Below are positions 9,699-18,414 of a stretch of DNA of 64,000 nt, piece after piece. The notes below the pieces were generated by a model. That model was not told the origin of the DNA. It searched no databases and was given only the letters and a program-made list of their open reading frames with translations. Position numbers and translations under genes: made by a program. Each line of letters opens with the position of its first letter. The first letter of the stretch is position 1. Source of the stretch: JBFXAF01 sp050184585 (GTDB lineage: Bacteria > Pseudomonadota > Alphaproteobacteria > Rhizobiales > Rhizobiaceae); the NCBI GenBank assembly GCA_050184585.1, contig JBFXAF010000006.1, forward strand, positions 62,001-126,000, given 5' to 3'.

Positions 9699-10982
9699 AT
9701 GCTCATCGTCGCCATCGCCTTCGTCGTCCTCATCCTGATGGGAATGCCGGTCGCCTTCGCGATCGGCATCTCGGGCGTGCTGTTCTTCCTGCAGCATCCG
9801 GAGCTGCCCATCACCATCCCGATCCAGCAGACCATCTCGCAGACCCAGAACTTCGCGCTGCTGGCAATCCCGCTTTTCATCATGGCGGGCAACGTGATGA
9901 ACAAGTCCGGCATCACCGAGGAACTGCTCAACCTCGCATCCGTCATCGCGGGACGTCTGCGGGGCGGGCTCGCCCAGGTGTCGCTGGCGCTGTCGGTGCT
10001 CATGGGCGGCGTCTCGGGCTCGGCGATTGCCGACGCGGCCATGCAGAGCCGAATGATCGGCGGCGAGATGATCAAGCGCGGCATGTCGCGCGGCTTCGCG
10101 GCCGGCGTGCTGTCCTTCGGCTCGCTGCTCACGCCGATCATACCGCCGGGTCTCGGCTTCATCATCTACGGGACGATCGGCCAGGTCTCCATCGGCCGGC
10201 TCTTCGCGGCGGGCTTCGTGCCGGCCTTCCTGCTGTGGGCGGCGCTCGCGTTCACGGTTTCCTTCGTCGCGCGGCATCGCGGCTATCCGGCCGCGCGCCA
10301 GTCCCGCCCGTCGGTCCGCGAGGTGGGTACAGCTTTGAGGGGCGGCGTCTGGGCGCTGCTCTTCCCGATCATCCTGCTCGCCGGCCTGCGCTTCGGCATC
10401 TTCACGCCGTCGGAGATCGGCGCCTTCGCGGTGATCTACGCCGTCTTCATCGGCGCGCTGGTCTATCGCAAGCTGAAGACGCGACCGTTCCTCGAGGCGC
10501 TGGAAGGCACCATGGCCGACATAGGCGCGGTGATGTTCCTCATCGCGCTCTCGGCGGTGTTCAGCTACGGCATCGTGCTGGAACGCATCCCCGAAATCGT
10601 CTCCAACGCCATCCTCGGCGTCACCGCCAGCCTCGACGGCGTGATGATCCTGATCGTGCTGTTCATCCTCGTCTGCGGCTTCTTCATCGACGCGACGGTG
10701 CTCATCATCATGCTGACGCCGATCTTCCTGCCGCTGATACGCCAGCTCGGCGGCGACCCCGTGCACTTCGGAGTCGTGTTCATCATCGCCGGCACCATCG
10801 GCAACTTCACGCCGCCGGTGGGCGCGGCGATGTATGCCGTATGCTCGATCCTGAAGGTACAGGTCGGCGAATACACGCGGGAGTCGCTGCCGCTCTTCGT
10901 CGCCGTCTCGCTGGTATCGCTGCTGCTGATATTCGTGCCGGGGATCGTGCTGCTCGTGCCGAACCTGCTCTTCAATCGCTGA
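9699..10982 (+). CDS. dctM: TRAP transporter large membrane subunit (DctM family)
   Basis: This 427-residue channel-forming subunit of the ion-transporter superfamily has about 12 membrane segments. DctM-typical elements are FALLAIPLFIMAGNVM near 48-62, GGVSGSAIADAAMQS near 100-115, LTPIIPPGLGFIIYG near 145-160 and NFTPPVGAAMYAVCS near 365-380. It completes the P-Q-M set and ends 21 bp before the end of an oppositely oriented dctM. Confidence 0.94.
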   Translation: MLIVAIAFVVLILMGMPVAFAIGISGVLFFLQHPELPITIPIQQTISQTQNFALLAIPLFIMAGNVMNKSGITEELLNLASVIAGRLRGGLAQVSLALSVLMGGVSGSAIADAAMQSRMIGGEMIKRGMSRGFAAGVLSFGSLLTPIIPPGLGFIIYGTIGQVSIGRLFAAGFVPAFLLWAALAFTVSFVARHRGYPAARQSRPSVREVGTALRGGVWALLFPIILLAGLRFGIFTPSEIGAFAVIYAVFIGALVYRKLKTRPFLEALEGTMADIGAVMFLIALSAVFSYGIVLERIPEIVSNAILGVTASLDGVMILIVLFILVCGFFIDATVLIIMLTPIFLPLIRQLGGDPVHFGVVFIIAGTIGNFTPPVGAAMYAVCSILKVQVGEYTRESLPLFVAVSLVSLLLIFVPGIVLLVPNLLFNR

Positions 10983-11003
10983 GGGTCCTGCCCCCGCGAT
11001 GCC

Positions 11004-12299
11004 TCACCCCTGATAGCCGAAATGGCGAGGCAGCCAGAGCACCAGTTCGGGAAACAGAACGAGAAGGACGAGCGAAACGAGCAGCGCGACGAAGTAGGGC
11101 ACGCCCTCACGCACGATGTCCTTCACGGGTATGCCGGTCGCGCCGTTGATGACGAAGAGCAGCATGCCGTAGGGCGGGGTGATCAGCCCGATCATGCAGT
11201 TCACCACCATGACCACGCCGAAATAGACCAGGTCGATGCCGAGCGCGCGACAGGCCGGAATGAAAAGCGGCACGATGACGAGGATGATCGTCGTGGCGTC
11301 GAGGATGCAGCCGAGAAGCAGGAAGATGACGTTGGCTGCGATGACGAAGGCGAGCGGCGACAGGTCCATGCCATCGAGCACGGCGGCGATCTGGTTCGGT
11401 ATACCCTCGGAGGCGACAATGTAGTTGAAGATGAGCGCGCTTCCGATGACCAGCCCGACCGATGCCGAGGAACGCGCGCTCTCGGAGAAGACGTCGTAGA
11501 GCGAACGCCAGGTGACGGCGCGGTAGAGCAGCGCCGCGAGGACGAGCGCGTATGCCGCGGCCACGGCGGCGGCCTCGGTCGGCGTCGTCGCCCCGCCATA
11601 GATGCCGGCGAGGAGGATGACGGGCATCAAGAGGGCTGGCAGCGCACGGAATGTGATGCGGGGAAGTTCGCGCACCGGCACCGCCTTCTCGGCCGGGATG
11701 TCGCGGCGGTGGGCGATCCAGGTGGTCATCGCCATCATGGCGATGGTCATCAGCAGGCCGGGGACGACACCGCCGAGGAAGAGGTAGCCGATCGAGGCAT
11801 CGGAGACGAGCGCGTACATGACCATCGGGATCGAGGGCGGGATGATCGGCCCGATCGTCGCCGAAGCGGCGACGACCGCTCCGGCGAAACCCGGCGTGTA
11901 GTGCCCGGTGCGGATCATCATGTTGATGGTCACCTTGCCGACGCCGGCGGCGTCTGCAACCGCCGAGCCGGACATGCCGGAGAAGATCAGGCTTACCAGG
12001 ATGTCGACCTGCGCCATGCCGCCGCGAAAACGGCCGACCACCGCCTTGCAGAAGTCCAGCAGCCGGTCGCTGATCGTGCCCTCGTTCATGATGTTGGCGG
12101 CGACGATGAAGAGCGGCACGGCGAGGATGATGAAGCTGTCGTAGATGCCCTGGATGATCTGCTCGGCGGCGAGTCCGAGGTCCTGCCCCGCGATGGCCAG
12201 GTAGACCACCGCCGCGACGATCATCGAATGGGCGATCGGCGCGCCTATGCCCGCAAGGATGAAGAGGGTCAGCAGGCAGAGCGAGAAGGCCGGGCTCAT
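11004..12299 (-). CDS. dctM: TRAP transporter large membrane subunit (DctM family), second system
   Basis: This 431-residue DctM protein carries the same family landmarks (LAVPLFIVAANIMNEG, SGMSGSAVADAAGVGK, ATIGPIIPPSIPMVMYA, LITPPYGMLLFVING). It is clearly a paralogous branch rather than a recent copy of the dctM it faces: the aligned motifs differ at many positions. It is translationally coupled to the small subunit upstream by a 4-bp ATGA overlap. Confidence 0.94.
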   Translation of the reverse strand: MSPAFSLCLLTLFILAGIGAPIAHSMIVAAVVYLAIAGQDLGLAAEQIIQGIYDSFIILAVPLFIVAANIMNEGTISDRLLDFCKAVVGRFRGGMAQVDILVSLIFSGMSGSAVADAAGVGKVTINMMIRTGHYTPGFAGAVVAASATIGPIIPPSIPMVMYALVSDASIGYLFLGGVVPGLLMTIAMMAMTTWIAHRRDIPAEKAVPVRELPRITFRALPALLMPVILLAGIYGGATTPTEAAAVAAAYALVLAALLYRAVTWRSLYDVFSESARSSASVGLVIGSALIFNYIVASEGIPNQIAAVLDGMDLSPLAFVIAANVIFLLLGCILDATTIILVIVPLFIPACRALGIDLVYFGVVMVVNCMIGLITPPYGMLLFVINGATGIPVKDIVREGVPYFVALLVSLVLLVLFPELVLWLPRHFGYQG

Positions 12300-12793
12300 A
12301 TGGTCGGCACTTCCTCATGCTCGTGGAGCGGCCGGCCGCGGGCGAGCCGCCAGAAGCGGATCGCCGAGCGGACGATCACCGCGACCGCGAACAGCGCATA
12401 GACGCTGAAGACGATGTCGAGGCGGATGCCGAGCATCGCGCTTCGCTTGATCTTGTAGAAGGTGATGTAGTCGAGCGAGGCGGGGAACGACGCGACGAAG
12501 CCCGCGAAGAGCGCCGCCGCGGACACAAGGGCGAAGACGCGCTGCAGGCGCGGCCTCGCCATATGATAGATCAGGTCGAAACGCACATGGTCACGCTCGT
12601 CGAGCGTGAACGCCGATCCCCAGAAGACCGCCCACAGCCAGGTGGTGACGCAGATCTCCTGCGTCCACCCGATGGGACTGTTGAAGACGTAGCGGGACAC
12701 GATCTGCAGCAGGAAGGCGCCGAACATGGCGGCGAGCAGCGCCACCGCCACGTTGTCGGCCCTTGCCCGCAGCCAGCGAAGCGTCGCCCGCAC
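12296..12793 (-). CDS. dctQ: TRAP transporter small membrane subunit (DctQ family), second system
   Basis: This 165-residue protein has four membrane helices and the charged inter-helix loop of DctQ proteins (WGSAFTLDERDHVRFDLIYH). It follows the binding-protein gene by 16 bp and overlaps dctM by 4 bp, giving the order P-Q-M on the minus strand. Confidence 0.92.
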   Translation of the reverse strand: MRATLRWLRARADNVAVALLAAMFGAFLLQIVSRYVFNSPIGWTQEICVTTWLWAVFWGSAFTLDERDHVRFDLIYHMARPRLQRVFALVSAAALFAGFVASFPASLDYITFYKIKRSAMLGIRLDIVFSVYALFAVAVIVRSAIRFWRLARGRPLHEHEEVPTI

Positions 12794-12809
12794 CGCCTAT
12801 GTCCGTGGT

Positions 12810-13814
12810 TCAGAGGGCGTTGATCTTGTCGACCATGCCTTCCGGCCAGGCCTTCGAGAAATCGGACTCCAGATACGCCTTCTGGACATGGCCGCGGAAC
12901 GCATCGATGTCGGGCGTGTAGACCTTGAGGCCCTTGTCCTTGAAGAACTGCTCAAGTTCGGCCTCGAGCGCGAGCTGCTTCTGGCGGCCCGCTTCGGCGG
13001 CGTCGTCGGCCGCCTTCTGGACGGTCGCCTGCTGGTCCGCGGACAGCTTCTCCCAGACCGCCTTCGAGAAGGCGAGGTAGTTGAGGTCGACCAGATGGCT
13101 GGTGAGCACGATCTGCTTCGTCACCTCGTAGAACTTGGAGTCGCGAACCGTCGGCAACGGGTTGTCCTGGCCGTCCACCGCGCCGGTCTGCAACGCCGTG
13201 TAGATCTCGGTGAAGGCGATCGGGACGGGATTGGCACCGAGCGCGGAGCCGAGGAACAGCCAGGCGTCGCTGCCCGGCATGCGCAGCTTGATGCCGGCCA
13301 TGTCGGCGGGAGTCCTGATCTCCTTCTCGACGCGCAGGTTCACCTGCCTACGGCCGAGATACATGACCGTCAGCAGCTTCACGCCGAGCTCGTCCTCGAC
13401 CTTCTTCTTCATGGGGTCCATGAAATCGGCGGCGAACACCTTCTTCTGGTGCTCGGCGTCCTTGTGCAGATAGCCGGCCGTAAAGATGGACCATTCGGGA
13501 TAGATCGTCGCGAGTTCCTGCGCCGATGCGATCGACATCTCGAGATTGCCCCTCGCAATGGCCTCGAGCTCGGTTCCCTGCTTGAAAAGCGAGGCGTTCC
13601 AGTGCGGTTCGAAGGTCGCGAAATCGGCGACGGCTGGGCCGAAGACCTCGGTCAGCGCGACGGCGCGCTGGTCGGTCGGGGTGGCCGGCGACGACAGGCG
13701 CAAGCGGACCTTGTCCTGCGCCGATGCGCGCATGGCGCCGAAACCGATAGTGGCCCCGGCGGCTACCGCGGCAGTGGCGCCGAGGAAACCCCGGCGATCG
13801 AGCTTCATGGTCAT
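12810..13814 (-). CDS. dctP: TRAP transporter substrate-binding protein (DctP family) with Tat-type signal, second system
   Basis: The ATG at 13814 follows GGGAGG and gives 334 residues; an upstream extension of the frame lacks a ribosome site. The N-terminus reads LDRRGFLGATAAVAAGA, a twin-arginine (RRxFL) signal, ending at ASA before QDKVRLRLSS. This implies export of a folded protein. The DctP core has the ligand Arg in DMAGIKLRMPGSDAW and a helix with AFTEIYTALQTGAVDGQD. It heads an operon with dctQ and dctM and is divergent from a Gfo/Idh/MocA dehydrogenase gene. The first TRAP binding protein instead has a Sec signal. Confidence 0.93.
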   Translation of the reverse strand: MTMKLDRRGFLGATAAVAAGATIGFGAMRASAQDKVRLRLSSPATPTDQRAVALTEVFGPAVADFATFEPHWNASLFKQGTELEAIARGNLEMSIASAQELATIYPEWSIFTAGYLHKDAEHQKKVFAADFMDPMKKKVEDELGVKLLTVMYLGRRQVNLRVEKEIRTPADMAGIKLRMPGSDAWLFLGSALGANPVPIAFTEIYTALQTGAVDGQDNPLPTVRDSKFYEVTKQIVLTSHLVDLNYLAFSKAVWEKLSADQQATVQKAADDAAEAGRQKQLALEAELEQFFKDKGLKVYTPDIDAFRGHVQKAYLESDFSKAWPEGMVDKINAL

Positions 13815-13909
13815 GGCACTCCTCCCTGAGTCGAGGGGCCGCGCTCGGCTGGCCCCGCATCGCGAACATTGCACAATCGTCAGACTCGTTCAACCCACGG
13901 AACCGTAGA

Positions 13910-13937
13910 CATCATAGGTTATTGCTTTTATATGATG
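13910..13937. promoter_or_regulatory. Inverted repeat CATCATA-N14-TATGATG, candidate operator
   Basis: Perfect 7-bp arms lie at 13910-13916 and 13931-13937, with centres 21 bp apart, in the 142-bp divergent region between dctP and the Gfo/Idh/MocA gene. A related ATCATA element occurs just upstream of the GntR gene at about 15679-15684. The spacing suits a dimeric regulator. The local GntR protein is the natural candidate, but binding is inferred only. Confidence 0.45.
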
Positions 13938-13956
13938 ATACGCGATGGGAGACACG

Positions 13957-14994
13957 ATGCCAGGACGCAGGGCGCGGATCGCCATGATGGGAGCAGGCCT
14001 GATCGGCCGGCGCCATGCCGAGCACATCGCACGCGAGGCCGCACTGGCGGCAATCGTCGATCCCGGTCCCGGGGCGGCCGACGTCGCCCGCGAGCATGGT
14101 GTCGAGCTGCACCCAGATCTTGATTCCCTGCTCCGCGCCGACCGGCCAGACGGGATCCTGATCGCGACGCCGAACCAGTTGCACGTCGAGCACGGACTGG
14201 CCTGCATCAACGAGGGACTGCCGACGCTGATCGAGAAGCCGATCGCAGCGGATTCCAGTTCGGGCGAGGTCCTGGCGGCCGCCGCAGAGGCGCGCGGCGT
14301 GCCGCTGCTGGTCGGCCATCACCGCCGCCACAACCCCGCGATCCGCATGGCGCGGCAGATGATCGACGCCGGCCGGCTGGGCACGATCGTCGCGGCGCAC
14401 GTCACATGCTGGTTCCGCAAGCCCGACGACTATTTCGACGTCGACTGGCGACGGAACCCCGGCGCCGGGCCGATCTACATCAATCTCATACACGACATCG
14501 ACCTCATGCGATTCCTGTGCGGTCCGGTTCGCACGGTGACGGCGGTCCAGTCGGATGCCTCCAGAGGCAACGATGTCGAGGACACCGCGGCGGTGCTTCT
14601 GGTCTTCGAAAACGGCGCGATCGGCACGGTGACCCTGTCGGACGCGGTCGCTGCGCCGTGGAGTTGGGAACTCACGGCCGGCGAGAACCCCGCCTATCCA
14701 AGAACCGGCGAAAACAGCATGCTCATCGGAGGCACGCACGGCTCGCTATCGATCCCCGACCTCTCGCTGTGGCACTATTCCGGCCGGCGGAGCTGGTGGG
14801 AGCCGATCCTGCGCGAGCAGTTGCCCGTCGCGTCAGAAGACCCATTGGCCCTCCAGATCCGGCATTTCGGCGACGTGATCCTGAACGGAGCCAAACCACT
14901 CGTCGGAGCGCAGGAGGGACTGGAATCGCTGCGGGTGGTCGAGGCGGTCAAGCAGGCCGCCGACAGCGGCAAGACCGTCGTCTTGTCGGAATAG
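13957..14994 (+). CDS. Gfo/Idh/MocA-family NAD(P)-dependent oxidoreductase
   Basis: The ATG at 13957 follows GGGAG and gives 345 residues; an in-frame ATG at 13945 is possible but lacks a ribosome site. The Rossmann motif GAGLIGRRH is near residue 9, the cofactor/active-site EKP near 88, and GHHRRHNP near 117. The C-terminal alpha/beta domain carries NLIHDIDLMRFL, with the conserved Asp and His positions of the family. Members oxidise or reduce sugars, inositols and related cyclic polyols. Its position opposite a TRAP operon and next to a GntR gene suggests it acts on the TRAP substrate or a derivative; the reaction is unknown. Confidence 0.9.
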   Translation: MPGRRARIAMMGAGLIGRRHAEHIAREAALAAIVDPGPGAADVAREHGVELHPDLDSLLRADRPDGILIATPNQLHVEHGLACINEGLPTLIEKPIAADSSSGEVLAAAAEARGVPLLVGHHRRHNPAIRMARQMIDAGRLGTIVAAHVTCWFRKPDDYFDVDWRRNPGAGPIYINLIHDIDLMRFLCGPVRTVTAVQSDASRGNDVEDTAAVLLVFENGAIGTVTLSDAVAAPWSWELTAGENPAYPRTGENSMLIGGTHGSLSIPDLSLWHYSGRRSWWEPILREQLPVASEDPLALQIRHFGDVILNGAKPLVGAQEGLESLRVVEAVKQAADSGKTVVLSE

Positions 14995-14996
14995 CG

Positions 14997-15671
14997 TCAG
15001 CCCGCGCGGCGGAACACCTTCGCGGCCAACGCGTGCTCGACGCCCGAGCGCACATGGCGCCTCAAGATTTCCTGCGCGCCTGCCGCATCACGCCGCAGCG
15101 CCGCATCGAGCAGCAGGCGATGCTCGTCGGCCGCGACCTTGCCGCGGAACGTCAGCGAGATCATCTGATAGCGGAGGTACTTGTCGAAGATCGAGGCATG
15201 CGTGTCCATCAATGCGCGCGAGCCGCAGGCCGAGATGAGGGACTGGTGAAACTCCCAGTCGTACCGCTTCCACTGTTCCGTGACCGAACGGTCGCCGGCC
15301 ATCATCTTCAGCTCCATCTGGTGGAGCTTGTGATGGGCCGCCACGACCCTGCCCTCCCAATCCATGTCGCCGGCGGCGAAGGAGAGCTCGAGCGCATAAC
15401 ATTCGAGAAGCTGCCGGAGGGCGGACACCTCCTCGAGATCCTGCGCGGAAACAGGGGCAACCTCGAAGCCGCGCTGTCCTTCGGCGACGACCAGCCCCTC
15501 GGACGCAAGCCGGTTGAGGATTTCCCTCAGCGTGGAGACGCTTGCCCCATAGCGCGCCCTGAGACCATCGAGCTTCAGCTTTTCGTCCGGCGGCAGCCGC
15601 CCGAAGATGATGTCGGTCCGTATCTGCCGATAAGCCGTCTCGGCGACCGATCCATGCGTATCCATGACCAT
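14997..15671 (-). CDS. GntR-family transcriptional regulator with FCD domain
   Basis: With the start at ATG 15671 it has 224 residues; the frame is open further upstream but the DNA-binding domain begins after this Met. The N-terminal winged helix (about 8-70; ARYGASVSTLREILNRLASEGLV) is followed by an FCD helical effector domain with metal/ligand residues in YDWEFHQSLISACG and DEHRLLLDAA and the terminal His of LRRHVRSGVEHA. It ends 2 bp from the Gfo/Idh/MocA gene (convergent) and probably controls that gene and the second TRAP operon. Confidence 0.9.
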   Translation of the reverse strand: MVMDTHGSVAETAYRQIRTDIIFGRLPPDEKLKLDGLRARYGASVSTLREILNRLASEGLVVAEGQRGFEVAPVSAQDLEEVSALRQLLECYALELSFAAGDMDWEGRVVAAHHKLHQMELKMMAGDRSVTEQWKRYDWEFHQSLISACGSRALMDTHASIFDKYLRYQMISLTFRGKVAADEHRLLLDAALRRDAAGAQEILRRHVRSGVEHALAAKVFRRAG

Positions 15672-15730
15672 GGCCAAAAATATCATAAGAAACCCGCAAT
15701 GCCATAGATTATGCATCGTTTCCCCGCGGT

Positions 15731-15744
15731 TTGACGTGGATCAA
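15731..15744 (+). promoter_or_regulatory. FNR/FixK-type anaerobox upstream of hemA
   Basis: TTGACGTGGATCAA matches the FNR/FixK consensus TTGAT-N4-ATCAA at nine of ten defined positions. Its centre is near 15737. A class II arrangement would put the -10 near 15767-15772, where GTTATG is found, about 90 bp before the hemA start. Oxygen-responsive activation of hemA by FnrL/FixK proteins is known in other alphaproteobacteria. Confidence 0.75.
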
Positions 15745-15862
15745 GGAAGAGACGGCCGGCCCGTGCGTTATGAGCCTTGAGCCGTGGCATTTTGACCGCG
15801 AACCGCCAATGGACGGGTCTGGTGCACGGCACTATGATCCGCTCCGCATCAATAGGTCGAGC

Positions 15863-17140
15863 ATGAACTACCAGCGTTTCTTCGAGGAAGCTGTCGATCA
15901 GGTCCACGCCGAGCGCCGCTACCGTGTGTTCGCGGACCTGGAGCGTATCGCCGGCCGCTTTCCACGGGCGCTGTGGCGCTCCGAGCAGGGCGAGCGCGAG
16001 ATCACCGTCTGGTGTTCCAACGACTATCTGGGCATGGGCCAGCATCCGGATGTGATAGCGGCCCAGCAGCAGGCCGCCGGGCGCATGGGATCGGGCGCCG
16101 GCGGGACGCGCAACATTTCCGGCACGAACCATCCGATCGTCGAACTGGAAGCGGAACTCGCCGACCTGCACGGCAAGGACTCGGCGCTGGTCTTCACCTC
16201 CGGTTTCGTGTCGAACGAAGCGTCGATCTCGACCATCGGCCGGCTGCTGCCGAACTGCCTCATCCTCTCCGACGAACTCAACCATGCCTCGATGATCGAG
16301 GGCGTCCGGCGGTCAGGCTGCGAGAAGAAGGTGTTCCGCCACAACGACGTCGAGCACATCGAGCAGCTCCTGCGCCAGGCCGGGCGCGAGCGCGCCAAGC
16401 TGATCGTCTTCGAATCCGTCTACTCGATGGACGGCGACGTGGCGCCGATCGCCCGGATCGCCGACCTGGCCGAGCGCTACAATGCAATGACCTACATCGA
16501 CGAGGTGCATGCGGTCGGCATGTACGGAGCGCGCGGCGGCGGCATCACCGAGCGCGAGGGCCTCGCCCATCGAATCGACGTGATCGAGGGAACGCTGGCC
16601 AAGGCGTTCGGGACGTTGGGCGGATACGTCACGGGCTCGCGCACCGTCATCGACGCAATCCGATCCTACGCGCCCGGCTTCATCTTCACGACCGCGCTGC
16701 CCCCTTCGATCGCGGCCGCGGCGACCGTCTCGATACGCCACCTCAAGCGCTCCAGCGCGGAACGCGAGGTGCACCAGCGGCAGGCGCAGCGCACGAAGGA
16801 CGTGCTCCTGACGGCCGGCCTGCCAGTCATGCCGTCGTCAACGCACATCGTGCCCGTGCATGTCGGCGACCCGGAACTATGCAAGATGGCGAGCGATCGT
16901 CTGCTCGGCCTGCACGGCATCTACATCCAGCCGATAAACTACCCGACCGTACCGCGCGGCAGCGAACGCCTGCGCATCACGCCGACGCCGTTCCACGCCG
17001 ATGGTCTTGTCGACGGTCTTCGCGACGCGCTTGTCGAGACCTGGGACGCGCTCGGCATCCCTTACGGCACCACCGGCCGGCCGGAAGTCACAAAGACGGA
17101 CCGGATCATCCCGCTTCTTGTGCCCAAATCGGGCGGCTGA
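15863..17140 (+). CDS. hemA: 5-aminolevulinate synthase
   Basis: It condenses glycine and succinyl-CoA to 5-aminolevulinate, the first step of tetrapyrrole synthesis by the C4 pathway of alphaproteobacteria. The 425-residue PLP enzyme starts MNYQRFFEEAVDQVHAE, the usual N-terminus. It shows VWCSNDYLGM (about 50), GSGAGGTRNISG (about 78), DELNHASMIEG (about 140), YIDEVHAVGMYG (about 214) and the PLP lysine in TLAKAFGTLGGY (about 248). Upstream in-frame codons are ignored because they precede the conserved start. It is transcribed alone behind an FNR/FixK box and ends 6 bp from a convergent aminotransferase gene. Confidence 0.97.
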   Translation: MNYQRFFEEAVDQVHAERRYRVFADLERIAGRFPRALWRSEQGEREITVWCSNDYLGMGQHPDVIAAQQQAAGRMGSGAGGTRNISGTNHPIVELEAELADLHGKDSALVFTSGFVSNEASISTIGRLLPNCLILSDELNHASMIEGVRRSGCEKKVFRHNDVEHIEQLLRQAGRERAKLIVFESVYSMDGDVAPIARIADLAERYNAMTYIDEVHAVGMYGARGGGITEREGLAHRIDVIEGTLAKAFGTLGGYVTGSRTVIDAIRSYAPGFIFTTALPPSIAAAATVSIRHLKRSSAEREVHQRQAQRTKDVLLTAGLPVMPSSTHIVPVHVGDPELCKMASDRLLGLHGIYIQPINYPTVPRGSERLRITPTPFHADGLVDGLRDALVETWDALGIPYGTTGRPEVTKTDRIIPLLVPKSGG

Positions 17141-17146
17141 CCGCAG

Positions 17147-18313
17147 TCAGCGTTTCCTTATCCAGGCCGCCAAGCGGCTTGCCGCCTCCTCGACTTCGTC
17201 GAGGCGGCGATGAAAGCATATCCTGAACATGCCCTCTCCGCCCGGACCAAAGGCCGTGCCCGGCGCAAGCCCGACATTGGCCTCGTCGACGATGTCGAAC
17301 GCCGCCCGACGCGTGTCGGCGATCCCGTCGATCGAGAAGAGCAGATAGAAGGCGCCGCGCGGAACCACGAAGCGGGCGCGGCCCGTTTCCGCGAGGAGAC
17401 GACAGACGATGTCCCTCGCCGCGCCGGCGCGCTCCACCTGGCTGGCGACGAAGGCGTCGCCTTCATCGAGGGCGGCAACCGCGCCACGCTGCATGAACTG
17501 TGCGACGCCAGAGTTGGAGTACTGGATCAGATTCTCGAACACCTGCTGGAGTTCCGGGTGGGTCCGCAGCCAGCCAATGCGCCAACCGGTCATCGCCCAG
17601 TTCTTCGAGAAGCTGTTGACGAACAGGATCCGGTCGTCTGGCGCCATCACGTCGAGGAATGACGGGGCGCGCACGCCGTCATAGTGAAAGAGCGCGTAGA
17701 TCTCGTCGGCGATGATCCACAGCCCGCGACGACGGGCGAGTTCGAGAACCGAGCCGAGCGTCTCGCGATCGGCCGTCCAGCCCGTCGGGTTCGAGGGCGT
17801 GTTCACGAAGATCGCGCGCGTGCGCCCGGTGATCGCGGCCTCGAGGCGCGACATGTCGAGGGACCAGCCATTGTCGCTGCGATCCAGAACGACGGCGACC
17901 GGGGTCCCGCCAGCCACGCCGACCGCCGCAGCGAGGTTTGGCCATGCCGGACTGAGATAGACCACCTCGTCGCCGGCGCCCGCGACCGCATCGACGGCGA
18001 GCTGGATGGCGTGCATGCCGGAGCCGGTCACAAGGAACTCGTCCGGGACGAACGACCCGCCGAAATGGCGCGCATAGTACCGGGCCAGGGCCTCGCGCAG
18101 TTCGGGAATGCCGCGTTGCCAGGTGTAGAAGGTCTCGCCCGAGGCGAGCGCGCGTGCGGCGGCGTCCGAGATGAAGGCGGGGGTCGGCAAATCGCCCTCG
18201 CCGGCCCAGAGTGGGATGAGCCCCGGCTTCTGCCGGCCATGGCTCATGACCGCGACGATGCCGCTTTCCGGCGCGAGGCGGGCCTCGGCGCGAAGATGTT
18301 CGTAGTGATTCAT
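17147..18313 (-). CDS. Class I/II pyridoxal-phosphate aminotransferase
   Basis: This 388-residue fold-type I aminotransferase has VTGSGMHAIQLAVDA near 95, NTPSNPTGW near 170, the cofactor-contacting Asp/Tyr in IIADEIYALF near 202, the PLP lysine in VNSFSKNWAMTGWRIGW near 232, and a C-terminal Arg (RICFHRR) that binds the substrate carboxylate. It resembles aspartate/aromatic or arginine:pyruvate aminotransferases; the amino donor cannot be fixed. It is transcribed alone on the minus strand. Confidence 0.9.
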   Translation of the reverse strand: MNHYEHLRAEARLAPESGIVAVMSHGRQKPGLIPLWAGEGDLPTPAFISDAAARALASGETFYTWQRGIPELREALARYYARHFGGSFVPDEFLVTGSGMHAIQLAVDAVAGAGDEVVYLSPAWPNLAAAVGVAGGTPVAVVLDRSDNGWSLDMSRLEAAITGRTRAIFVNTPSNPTGWTADRETLGSVLELARRRGLWIIADEIYALFHYDGVRAPSFLDVMAPDDRILFVNSFSKNWAMTGWRIGWLRTHPELQQVFENLIQYSNSGVAQFMQRGAVAALDEGDAFVASQVERAGAARDIVCRLLAETGRARFVVPRGAFYLLFSIDGIADTRRAAFDIVDEANVGLAPGTAFGPGGEGMFRICFHRRLDEVEEAASRLAAWIRKR

Positions 18314-18414
18314 GGAACGACCCGAAGACGCAGGCAGCCTGCCTAGCGACTTTCTCGCGGTCAGACCACAGGGAACGAACGGGCCAGCCGGTCACGCCGG
18401 CCCGCTCGGATCGA

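Noticed and set aside
11022..12401. Plus-strand open frame of about 460 codons
   Set aside because: Antisense to the second dctM; charged low-complexity translation.
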